Assembly: GCA_943330235.2 (NCBI GenBank)
Contig: CALQGY020000039.1
Coordinates: 1 to 32,165 of the forward strand
Length of the DNA stretch: 32,165 bases
Reading direction: 5' to 3'
From: Candidatus Kuenenia stuttgartensis
GTDB taxonomy: Bacteria; Gemmatimonadota; Gemmatimonadetes; Gemmatimonadales; Gemmatimonadaceae
In this document: positions 15,852 through 22,469 of the stretch, piece after piece
Layout of the letters: the number at the start of each line of letters is the position of its first letter
Numbering within the stretch: position 1 is the first letter of the stretch
The notes under the pieces: model-generated
Database searches by the model: none
Seen by the model: only the letters and a program-made list of their open reading frames with translations
Told to the model about the DNA's origin: nothing
Made by a program: the position numbers and the translations under genes

Positions 15852-18688
15852 GGATTACTAAGTCCTTTCAGCCACGCCGAGAACTGCGCGAGATCATCCG
15901 TCACGGGCGCCTCGGCGACCGGCGCGTCAGCGACCGGCGAAGGGGCGGTCGGCGTCGCGCTCGAGGGCGCGACCGCCCCCGTCGCCGGACCGCCCGTCGC
16001 GTCGGGGAAGAACTTCTCGAACGAGAAGCCGGCGTTTCCAGCGCTGGGCGTGGGTGCGCTCGGGATGATCGCGGCGCCGCCGGAGCCGGGAGCACCAGGG
16101 CGCGCGGGCGCGGAACCCGGCGTTTCGGCCGGCACTGTGTCCGTCGCAATCGCCGAAGACGCCGCAGGAGTGGCCCGCGAGAATGCGAAGTCGAACGACG
16201 CCCCCAAGTCAGCGTCCGCCGGAGGGACGGGCGCGAAGGCGTCGGCGAACGCTCGGGCTGCCGCGTCGTCCGACGTCGAGGCATCCGTACCGAACAGCGA
16301 CGCCAGCCCTTCGGGCGACGGCGCGATGGGCGTCGACGACTGCGGCGGGGTCCGTCGCGCCACCCGTCGCGCCGCGAGCGTCGCGAACCACTCACGCGCC
16401 GAGCGATGCGGCGAATGAGGCTCGGTGAGCGCAGGCTGCGAATACGGCGTCACCAGAACGGGGGTCTCCCTCACCGCCGACTCCCACTCAACAGCGGGAA
16501 TCGCCGCCACGGGCATGACCGGGGTGAGGGACGACGGCGACGAGAATGCCGAGAGCCCAGCGGCTGGCGTCGCGAGCACAGATCGAACGCCGGCGAGGTC
16601 CCACGGGGTTTGATGTGCCGTTGTCGGCGCATCAAGGGCGCCATAGTTCAACGCGGGGGCGTTCCGGTCAGACGCGGCGTCCACCGGCGCGTCAGCGAAC
16701 AGCATCCGGACGCCCTCGGCCTCGTCATCCGATGACACGCTCGGCACGTCCGTCGGCACGTCTGTCGGCAGCGGCGCAGCCGCGGCCAGGATGGCCTGCA
16801 GTTCGGCCAATCGCGCCGAGAGCACCGGATCGTACGGCCGACGACGCACCAGTTCGGTGTAGACGTCGACAGCGCGGGCTGTGAACCCCTGCGCCACGAG
16901 CAATTCCCCCATCGTCTCGGTGACGAACGCCGACGCGTCGCGCAGCGACTCTGCGGGCAGCTCGGCCGGTGCCTGGTCGTCAGCCTCGAACAGCGACGAC
17001 TCAAATGCCCCGTCGCCAAATGCACCGTCGCCAAATGCACTGTCGTCCAACAGCTGGTGGCCCGACGTATGGCTGCTCGACGCATGGATGCTCGATGCGT
17101 CGTCGGCCAACGGGTCCTCACCGATGACCGCCGGCTCGGACGCGAAGGCGTCGAGCTCGATGACTATGTCGTCCGTCGGCTCGGGCTCCGCGACTTCGAC
17201 ACCCTGCGGGTCAGCGCCGAGTTCGTCGAGCGTATCCGATTGATCTTCCGCGTTCGTGTCGGTGCCAACGGTGTTCGCTGGCGCTTCCGCGATTGCAGTC
17301 TCGATCAATTCGGACGCGGGACTCACCGGCAGCCACCGGTCGTCCGTCGCGGATGGCGATTCGTCCGCGATGCCCTCGATGTCAAGCTCGGCGACGATCT
17401 CGGGTATCATCGCTCCGTCTGGGGACAGCGCGTCGGCCGGCGCCGCCTCGAATTCGACCGTCTCGGTCGCCGTCTCGGTCGCCGTCTCGGTCGCACTATC
17501 GGTCGCAGACTCGTCAACCAACGGTATTGCAGCACCCCCGGGGATCTCGGGCTCATCAACCCACTGAACCTCGTCCGAGACTGAACCAGAAACGACCGCT
17601 TCCTCGAGGACGCTAGGCGCCACCGCCTCGTCGATGTCCGGATGCGTGGTTGGCGTCAGCAGCTCGTGATCGACCTGCTCCGCGAAGGCATCCGGCGGCA
17701 GATCTGCCACAACGGGATCGTGGATTTCCGAGCCGAAGGCCGATGCGACATCCTGCGACTCGTCGATCGTGACCGGCGCACTGGGGCGCGGCGTCAACGC
17801 GCGCGGCGTCATGACGCGGGCCACCAGATCGGTGGTATCAGGCCACTCCGGTGCCATGAGCCCTTCTTCAAAGGGCATCACCGACTCGTCCACCACCGGC
17901 GAGCTGTCCGCGTCGGGCATGGCCAGCGATACGGACGCGACCTCTTCATCGAGCGGGAAGTCGAAGGCGTCGCGTTCCACGGCCGCCGGCGCACTGCTCA
18001 GGACCGTCTCGTCCGGTGTGGAGCGTTCCCCCTCGAATGCCATCACGGGGGCCGCCGCGACGCCGCGGTCCTCGGCGACCACGTTCGCGTCCATCGCGTC
18101 GAGATCGAGGGGAGTCCGGTATAAGACCCGCGCGGGTATCTCGTCGAGATCAACCGAACGCATCGCCACATCCGGCGCGAGAGGTCCCTCAGCGGTCGCG
18201 TCGAGGTCGCGGGCAAACGGCGCCGTCGACGAGGCCACGACCGGCGGGGCCACCGCGGGCGAGGACACGGGCGTCATCGTCGAGGCCATCGTCGACGCCA
18301 GCGTCGCCAACTGCGCGGCGATGTCATCGTTGCGCGGGTCCGCGTCGAGCACCCGCTCGTACCAGCGACGGGCGTTCTGGGCATCGCCGCTGGCTCGGGC
18401 GATATCGCCCAGATGCCGCAGCGCGATCAGATTCTCGGGATCGAGTGCGAGGGCCTGCTCGAACACGTGACGCGCCTCCCCCAACTCTGCTGCCTCATAC
18501 AGCGCCTGACCGAAGACGATGTAGCCACTCATGTGGCCGGGCTGCTTGGGTAAGTGCTCACGGCACAATGCGATCGCCTGCGCCAAGTCACCGGACTTCC
18601 GGTACTCGTTGGCCAGCGGCGCAAAGTAGCGTCGTGGGTTCTCCTCGAACTTTTTCCGGAGTTCTTCTATCCGGGCAACAGTGCTCAT
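15848..18688 (-). CDS. Large TPR protein with long acidic, repeat-bearing linker
   Basis: A 946-residue protein of unknown function. The N-terminus (about 1-130, starting MSTVARIEEL) holds three or four TPR units with clear ALALDPEN- and VLDADPRN-type turns. A very long Asp/Glu/Ala/Val-rich and probably disordered linker (about 135-585) follows. A short TPR-like helix pair (about 586-635, ELLVAQGFTARAVDVYTELV) leads into another Ala/Pro/Ser-rich stretch. The tail ends GFSFEKFF...DLAQFSAWLKGLSNP, which looks like a conserved peptide motif. No signal peptide is seen. The ATG at 18688 is chosen because it opens the first TPR helix and lies about 55 bp after a good promoter. Three in-frame short tandem repeats sit in the linker. 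It heads the aroQ-pepQ-accB array; a scaffold role is inference. Confidence 0.85.
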   Translation of the reverse strand: MSTVARIEELRKKFEENPRRYFAPLANEYRKSGDLAQAIALCREHLPKQPGHMSGYIVFGQALYEAAELGEARHVFEQALALDPENLIALRHLGDIARASGDAQNARRWYERVLDADPRNDDIAAQLATLASTMASTMTPVSSPAVAPPVVASSTAPFARDLDATAEGPLAPDVAMRSVDLDEIPARVLYRTPLDLDAMDANVVAEDRGVAAAPVMAFEGERSTPDETVLSSAPAAVERDAFDFPLDEEVASVSLAMPDADSSPVVDESVMPFEEGLMAPEWPDTTDLVARVMTPRALTPRPSAPVTIDESQDVASAFGSEIHDPVVADLPPDAFAEQVDHELLTPTTHPDIDEAVAPSVLEEAVVSGSVSDEVQWVDEPEIPGGAAIPLVDESATDSATETATETATETVEFEAAPADALSPDGAMIPEIVAELDIEGIADESPSATDDRWLPVSPASELIETAIAEAPANTVGTDTNAEDQSDTLDELGADPQGVEVAEPEPTDDIVIELDAFASEPAVIGEDPLADDASSIHASSSHTSGHQLLDDSAFGDGAFGDGAFESSLFEADDQAPAELPAESLRDASAFVTETMGELLVAQGFTARAVDVYTELVRRRPYDPVLSARLAELQAILAAAAPLPTDVPTDVPSVSSDDEAEGVRMLFADAPVDAASDRNAPALNYGALDAPTTAHQTPWDLAGVRSVLATPAAGLSAFSSPSSLTPVMPVAAIPAVEWESAVRETPVLVTPYSQPALTEPHSPHRSAREWFATLAARRVARRTPPQSSTPIAPSPEGLASLFGTDASTSDDAAARAFADAFAPVPPADADLGASFDFAFSRATPAASSAIATDTVPAETPGSAPARPGAPGSGGAAIIPSAPTPSAGNAGFSFEKFFPDATGGPATGAVAPSSATPTAPSPVADAPVAEAPVTDDLAQFSAWLKGLSNP
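16741..16764 (-). repeat. 12-bp tandem repeat in TPR-protein linker
   Basis: Two adjacent near-identical 12-base units (TCGGCACGTCYG) with the start of a degenerate third. They encode a Thr-Asp-Val-Pro repeat on the minus strand, and the unit length keeps the frame. Confidence 0.6.
17001..17045 (-). repeat. 15-bp tandem repeat in TPR-protein linker
   Basis: Three 15-base units (YCAAATGCMCYGTCG pattern) in a row. On the coding strand they give a five-residue Asp-Gly/Ser-Ala-Phe-Gly repeat. The copies differ by only a few bases, which suggests a recent origin by slippage. Confidence 0.7.
17459..17506 (-). repeat. 12-bp tandem repeat in TPR-protein linker
   Basis: Three exact copies of CGTCTCGGTCGC followed by one diverged copy (ACTATCGGTCGC). 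They encode an Ala-Thr-Glu-Thr repeat with a diverged Ala-Thr-Asp-Ser copy. Identity at the DNA level, including third positions, marks this as a young in-frame expansion. Confidence 0.8.
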
Positions 18689-18749
18689 CCGTCCAGTGCC
18701 CTCGATGGGGTGATCCCGGCGCGACGCAAGGCGGGCACCATACCTCGCC

Positions 18750-18779
18750 AAGTTAGCCGTCGACAATCCGGGAAGTCAA
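18750..18779 (-). promoter_or_regulatory. Sigma70-like promoter of the TPR-aroQ-pepQ-accB array
   Basis: On the minus strand TTGACT (18779-18774) and TAACTT (18755-18750) are separated by 18 bases, a good match to a housekeeping promoter. The expected transcription start falls near 18743, leaving a leader of about 55 nt before the TPR gene ATG. It lies in the region shared with the divergent PPIase gene and is the best promoter visible in the window. Confidence 0.6.
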
Positions 18780-18811
18780 TCGTTCTGCGTCTGCAGAAGT
18801 CGTGTCGTCTC

Positions 18812-18841
18812 TTGCTTTTAGCGCTTCTCGACCGCTACGTT
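18812..18841 (+). promoter_or_regulatory. Weak candidate promoter of the PPIase gene
   Basis: TTGCTT (18812-18817) and TACGTT (18836-18841) are 18 bases apart in the divergent intergenic region. The match is modest. It would give a leader of about 130 nt that carries the AAGGAG ribosome-binding site at 18962-18967. Confidence 0.25.
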
Positions 18842-18976
18842 TCGAGGCTCTCCCTGTGTTGGCGCACGTCTTCGTTTCGTGCCTCCTCATGGCCCGACGT
18901 AGCCCGCTGGCCGAATGGCGCAGGACATCGCCGTCCGGCTTTCCCCAGTTCTTCCGACCTTAAGGAGTTTCGCCCC

Positions 18977-20815
18977 GTGGTGCTGCAATCGATGCGGAGC
19001 GTCGCGAAATACATCTGGTGGATTCTCATCATCGCGTTTGTGGGAAGCTTTCTGCTCTACCAGACCTCTGGTCTGTCAGGGCGGTCCCCGGTGACGACGA
19101 ACACCGCTGTCGCGACGGTCAACGGCGAAGACATCATGCTGACCTCGTGGCAAAACGCGGTCTCGAATCTGGAACAGCAGGAGCAACAGCGGCTCGGCCG
19201 CGGCATCACGCTCGATGAGCGTCGCACACTCGAAGATCGGGCGTTCGACGAACTCGTGAACGATGTGCTGCTCCAGCAAGAGTACAAGCGTCGCGGGATC
19301 ACGGTCACTGACGACGAGATTCGCGAGATGGCACGCGTCTCGCCGCCGCCGCAGGCCATGCAGTCGCCGGAGCTGCAGACGGAAGGCCGCTTCGATGTGC
19401 AGAAGTACCAGCGCCTGCTGGCGTCGCCGTTGGCGCGCCAGTCGGGGATGCTGGTCGGTCTCGAGTCCTACTACCGGAGCGAAATTCCGAAGCAGAAGCT
19501 GTTCGACCAGATCGCGTCGGACGTCTATGCCTCGGATACGCGGCTCTGGCAGATCTACAAGGACCGCCATGACTCCGCTCAAGTGAGTTATGTCCTGCTC
19601 CGTCCGGAAACCCTTACCGACACGGCCGTGACTGTCACGGACGCCGAGATCGGGCAGTTCTACGAACGGAACAAGAAGAAGTTCGATCGGCCGGGGCGTG
19701 CGGTCATTTCGCTGGTCGCGGTGCCGCGCACGGTCACCGCCGCGGATTCGGTCGCGTCGAAGGCCCACATCGACAAGATTCGCGCCGAGATTGTCGGTGG
19801 CGCGAAGTTCGAAGATGTAGCCAAGCGTGAGTCGATGGACAGCGTGTCGGGGAGCAACGGGGGCGCGCTCGGCAAGGGCGGTCGCAATCGCTTCACGCCC
19901 AAGTTCGAGGAAGCGGCGTACGCGCTCAAGACGGGTGAGATTTCGCAGCCCGTGCTGACGCCGTTCGGGTGGCACATCATCCGCGTGAACGAGCACAAGG
20001 GCGACTCGCTGGACGTGAACCACATCTTGGTGACCATCGCGCAGAGCGACTCCAGCGCGACCCGCACCGACCGTCGGGCCGATTCGCTGGCGAGCCAGGC
20101 CGCCAATCAGGACGATCCGAAGAAGTTCGATGCCGCCGCGAAGGTGCTCGGCATCACGCCGGCCAGTGTCGTCGCGATTGAGAAGGAACCCCTCAACTTC
20201 GCCGGCCGGTACGTGCCGAGCGCGAGTGCGTGGGCGTTCTCTGGTGTCAGCGCTGGCGAGACGAGCGATCTGTTCGACTCGCCGGAAGCCTACTTCCTCG
20301 CTCGCCTCGATTCGCTGCAGCCCGGCGGTCAGCAGGCACTCAGCGAAGTGCGCGAAGAGATTCGTCGCCGACTGGCGCGCGACAAGCGTGTCGAGAAGCT
20401 GCGTCCCTCCGCCCTGCAACTGATTCAGGCCGCCAAGGGCTCGACGCTTGAAGTGGCAGCCGCTGCGAAGCAACTGTCGGTTGAGAAGAGCGCCGCGTTC
20501 ACTCGCGTGGATCAGGTTGCTGGACTCGGGCAGTTCAATCAGGCCGTTGGCGCGGCGTTCACGGTGCCTGTTGGTCAGGTGGGCGGACCTGCCGTCGCGT
20601 TGGATGGTCTGGCCGTTATCCGCGTCGATCGTCGCGTCGAGGCCGACAAGGCCGCGTTTGAGACGCAGAAGATCGAACAGCGCGCTCAGCTCATTCAGTC
20701 GCTGCGTCAGCAGCGCGTCGAGGAATACATGACGAGCCTGCGTGGCAGCGTGAAGGTCGAGGATCACCGCGCGAAGGTGAACGCCCAGCTGCGCAAGCAG
20801 AACGCCGGCGTCTAG
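18977..20815 (+). CDS. Membrane-anchored parvulin-type peptidyl-prolyl isomerase (PpiD/SurA-like)
   Basis: A 612-residue periplasmic chaperone/isomerase for envelope proteins. One membrane anchor (about 11-29, KYIWWILIIAFVGSFLLY) is followed by a SurA/PpiD-type N-terminal chaperone region (about 40-210, ATVNGEDIMLTSWQNAV). One parvulin domain (about 245-340) carries KFEDVAKRESMD, GGALGKGGRNRFTPKFEEAA and LTPFGWHIIRV. A helical C-terminal part ends in a Gln/Arg-rich coil. I prefer GTG 18977, since AAGGAG ends 9 bases upstream. The ATG at 18992 (MRSVAKY) is also possible but has no site of its own. The single N-terminal anchor points to the PpiD type rather than SurA. A strong terminator follows 18 bp after the stop. 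Confidence 0.9.
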   Translation: MVLQSMRSVAKYIWWILIIAFVGSFLLYQTSGLSGRSPVTTNTAVATVNGEDIMLTSWQNAVSNLEQQEQQRLGRGITLDERRTLEDRAFDELVNDVLLQQEYKRRGITVTDDEIREMARVSPPPQAMQSPELQTEGRFDVQKYQRLLASPLARQSGMLVGLESYYRSEIPKQKLFDQIASDVYASDTRLWQIYKDRHDSAQVSYVLLRPETLTDTAVTVTDAEIGQFYERNKKKFDRPGRAVISLVAVPRTVTAADSVASKAHIDKIRAEIVGGAKFEDVAKRESMDSVSGSNGGALGKGGRNRFTPKFEEAAYALKTGEISQPVLTPFGWHIIRVNEHKGDSLDVNHILVTIAQSDSSATRTDRRADSLASQAANQDDPKKFDAAAKVLGITPASVVAIEKEPLNFAGRYVPSASAWAFSGVSAGETSDLFDSPEAYFLARLDSLQPGGQQALSEVREEIRRRLARDKRVEKLRPSALQLIQAAKGSTLEVAAAAKQLSVEKSAAFTRVDQVAGLGQFNQAVGAAFTVPVGQVGGPAVALDGLAVIRVDRRVEADKAAFETQKIEQRAQLIQSLRQQRVEEYMTSLRGSVKVEDHRAKVNAQLRKQNAGV

Positions 20816-20833
20816 TTCGATCCGATGCAAACG

Positions 20834-20869
20834 AAAGGCCCCGCGATCGCACTGATCGCGGGGCCTTTT
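20834..20869. terminator. Strong bidirectional intrinsic terminator
   Basis: Bases 20834-20848 and 20854-20868 are exact reverse complements (15 bp) around loop GCACT, with a TTTT tract on the plus strand. The minus-strand reading also ends in TTT followed by CGTTTG. It serves the PPIase gene from the left and probably the tatA operon from the right; both stop codons lie within 60 bp. Confidence 0.9.
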
Positions 20870-20925
20870 CATTGCACATCATCGAGACCGGAACCGCGGT
20901 CGTCCCCGGTACTACTGGCGGGAGA

Positions 20926-21177
20926 TCAGCTGATCAGCCGCTTCGGCTCGGGGCGCTCTTCCTGGGTCGCGTCCATCGGGGTGCCCTGCCCGACCCGATC
21001 GTTGCGCGCCGGCGGCTCGGTAATCTGCTTCTGTGCGTCGTTGATGTTGCGCTTGAACTCGTTGATGCCTTTACCGAGCGAGCCCGCGATCTCCGGAATG
21101 CGCTTTGCTCCGAAGAGCAGCAGCACGATCACGAGGATGATGAGGATCTCGCCGAAACCGAAGTTGCCGAAGTTCAT
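20926..21177 (-). CDS. tatA: Sec-independent translocase subunit TatA
   Basis: Forms the pore-like oligomer that moves folded proteins across the inner membrane. The 83-residue protein has the family layout: a short N-terminus with a buried acidic residue (E10 in FGFGEILIILV), one membrane helix (about 9-22), the FG hinge (22-23) in LLLFGAKRIPEIAGSLGKGI, then an amphipathic helix and a polar tail. The size fits TatA rather than TatB. No tatC is in the window. The ribosome-binding site AGGAG overlaps the stop codon of the preceding gene (TAGGAGCCCTTTATG), so it is the last gene of the TPR-polyprenyl synthase cassette. Confidence 0.93.
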   Translation of the reverse strand: MNFGNFGFGEILIILVIVLLLFGAKRIPEIAGSLGKGINEFKRNINDAQKQITEPPARNDRVGQGTPMDATQEERPEPKRLIS

Positions 21178-21186
21178 AAAGGGCTC

Positions 21187-21465
21187 CTAGAAGAGGGACC
21201 GCGCGATAAGGTAGGCGATCAATACCCCGAGGAGGCTCAAGAGCGAGACATCCAGGGCGACGGGTCCAACCGTGATCTTCAATATTAGCAAGTCAATCGG
21301 CAAGGGGCCGATGGACGGCGTGAGACCGGTTGTGAGGAATTCCTTGACGGCACCGGCCGGAAGGAACCGACGAGCGACCTGCGTGAGCAGACCCCCCGTC
21401 ACAAAACCGCTGGCCAGCACCAGCACATGGTACACTGGACGATGCTTCGATGGTCCGCGCGCCAT
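21187..21465 (-). CDS. Small membrane protein (DUF4321-like)
   Basis: A 92-residue protein with a basic N-terminus and two hydrophobic stretches (about 12-27 and 68-90), ending LLGVLIAYLIARSLF. The arrangement and the segment TVGPVALDVSLLSLLGVLIA remind me of DUF4321 proteins, which in several phyla lie near polyprenyl synthase or tat genes; this is recalled rather than tested. I take ATG 21465 (TGATG junction with the synthase stop). A GTG three bases upstream, giving a GTGA overlap, is equally possible. Function unknown. Confidence 0.7.
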   Translation of the reverse strand: MARGPSKHRPVYHVLVLASGFVTGGLLTQVARRFLPAGAVKEFLTTGLTPSIGPLPIDLLILKITVGPVALDVSLLSLLGVLIAYLIARSLF

Positions 21466-22469
21466 CACCAGCGCCGCTCCACCACGTACGCAATGGCATC
21501 GACTAATGCTGAGCGCGCCGGGCTGTCCGGCAGTTCGGCGAGCGCGTCCTCAGCCTCACGGGCGAATTGATCGCCGCGTCGCCGCGCGTAATCAAGGCCG
21601 CCATGATCGCGCACGATACCGACCACTTCGGCGATCGCCTCATCGTCCGGCTGCTTGGTCGCGAACAGCGTCTCGACGCGCGCGCGATCGGAGGACGGCA
21701 TTTCGCGCAACGCCGCAATGAGCGGCAGCGTGACCTTGTGCTCCTTTAGATCCAACCCGCTCGGCTTGCCCGTCATTTCCTGGGCTTCCGTATAATCGAG
21801 CAGGTCATCGGCGACCTGGAAGGCCATGCCGAGCCGTTCGCCGAATCGCACGAGGGCATCGCGATGACGGGGCGCGCCGCAGAGCGCGCCGACGTCGCAT
21901 GCCGCGACGAAGAGCGATGCCGTCTTCGCGCAAATGAGCGTCTCGTAATCGCTTTCGGTGAACGCCAACGCGTCGAACGCGGAGAGTTGACGCATCTCGC
22001 CGAGCGTCATCTCGTTGGAAGCCGATGTGATGGCGCGCATCGCGTCGAGATCACCGAGCGTCACCAACTCACGCAGCGCACGGAGATACAAATAGTCCCC
22101 CATGATGACGGAGACCTGATGACTGAACAGCGAATTGACCGTCGGCATGCCACGTCGTAACGCCGAGTGGTCGACGGCATCGTCGTGCACGAGCGTGGCG
22201 AGATGAATTAGCTCGACAATCGCGGCGTAGGTGACGGCGCGCGGCTGTGAGCGTTCCTCGACGGCGCTGGAGAGCAGCAACAGCGTTGGCCGGAAGAGCT
22301 TCCCCTTCATGCCCATGAGGTGCCCTTGCACCTCCTGCACGAGCGGAACGTCAGCGGACACGATGCGCCACAGCTCCTGCGACACCGCCTCCAGCTGTTC
22401 GAGCACCGGAGACTGGATATCGCGCAAAGCCGCGGCGAGTGCCGAAGGCGTGCGAGTGGATAGCGTCAT
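21465..22469 (-). CDS. Long-chain trans-polyprenyl diphosphate synthase
   Basis: Extends an allylic diphosphate with isopentenyl units to make the side chain of menaquinone or ubiquinone. The 334-residue protein shows GKLFRP (56-61), the first Asp-rich motif DDAVD (96-100) followed by RRGMPT, the central KTASLF motif, and the second Asp-rich motif DDLLD (221-225) in FQVADDLLDY, with KPSGLDLKEHKVTLPLI after it. The fifth residue before the first Asp is Ala (A91) rather than a bulky aromatic, which in this family goes with long products (C35-C50). Octaprenyl or heptaprenyl is likely, but the exact length cannot be read. It overlaps both neighbours at ATGA/TGATG junctions. Confidence 0.92.
   Translation of the reverse strand: MTLSTRTPSALAAALRDIQSPVLEQLEAVSQELWRIVSADVPLVQEVQGHLMGMKGKLFRPTLLLLSSAVEERSQPRAVTYAAIVELIHLATLVHDDAVDHSALRRGMPTVNSLFSHQVSVIMGDYLYLRALRELVTLGDLDAMRAITSASNEMTLGEMRQLSAFDALAFTESDYETLICAKTASLFVAACDVGALCGAPRHRDALVRFGERLGMAFQVADDLLDYTEAQEMTGKPSGLDLKEHKVTLPLIAALREMPSSDRARVETLFATKQPDDEAIAEVVGIVRDHGGLDYARRRGDQFAREAEDALAELPDSPARSALVDAIAYVVERRW

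Noticed and set aside
16993..17506. Possible CRISPR-like or regulatory repeat array
   Set aside because: Units are 12-15 bp, directly adjacent without spacers, and in frame inside a coding sequence.
19076..20872. Long minus-strand open frame opposite the PPIase gene
   Set aside because: The opposite strand encodes a clear anchor plus parvulin domain with its own ribosome-binding site and terminator; the antisense product is Arg/Leu-rich noise.
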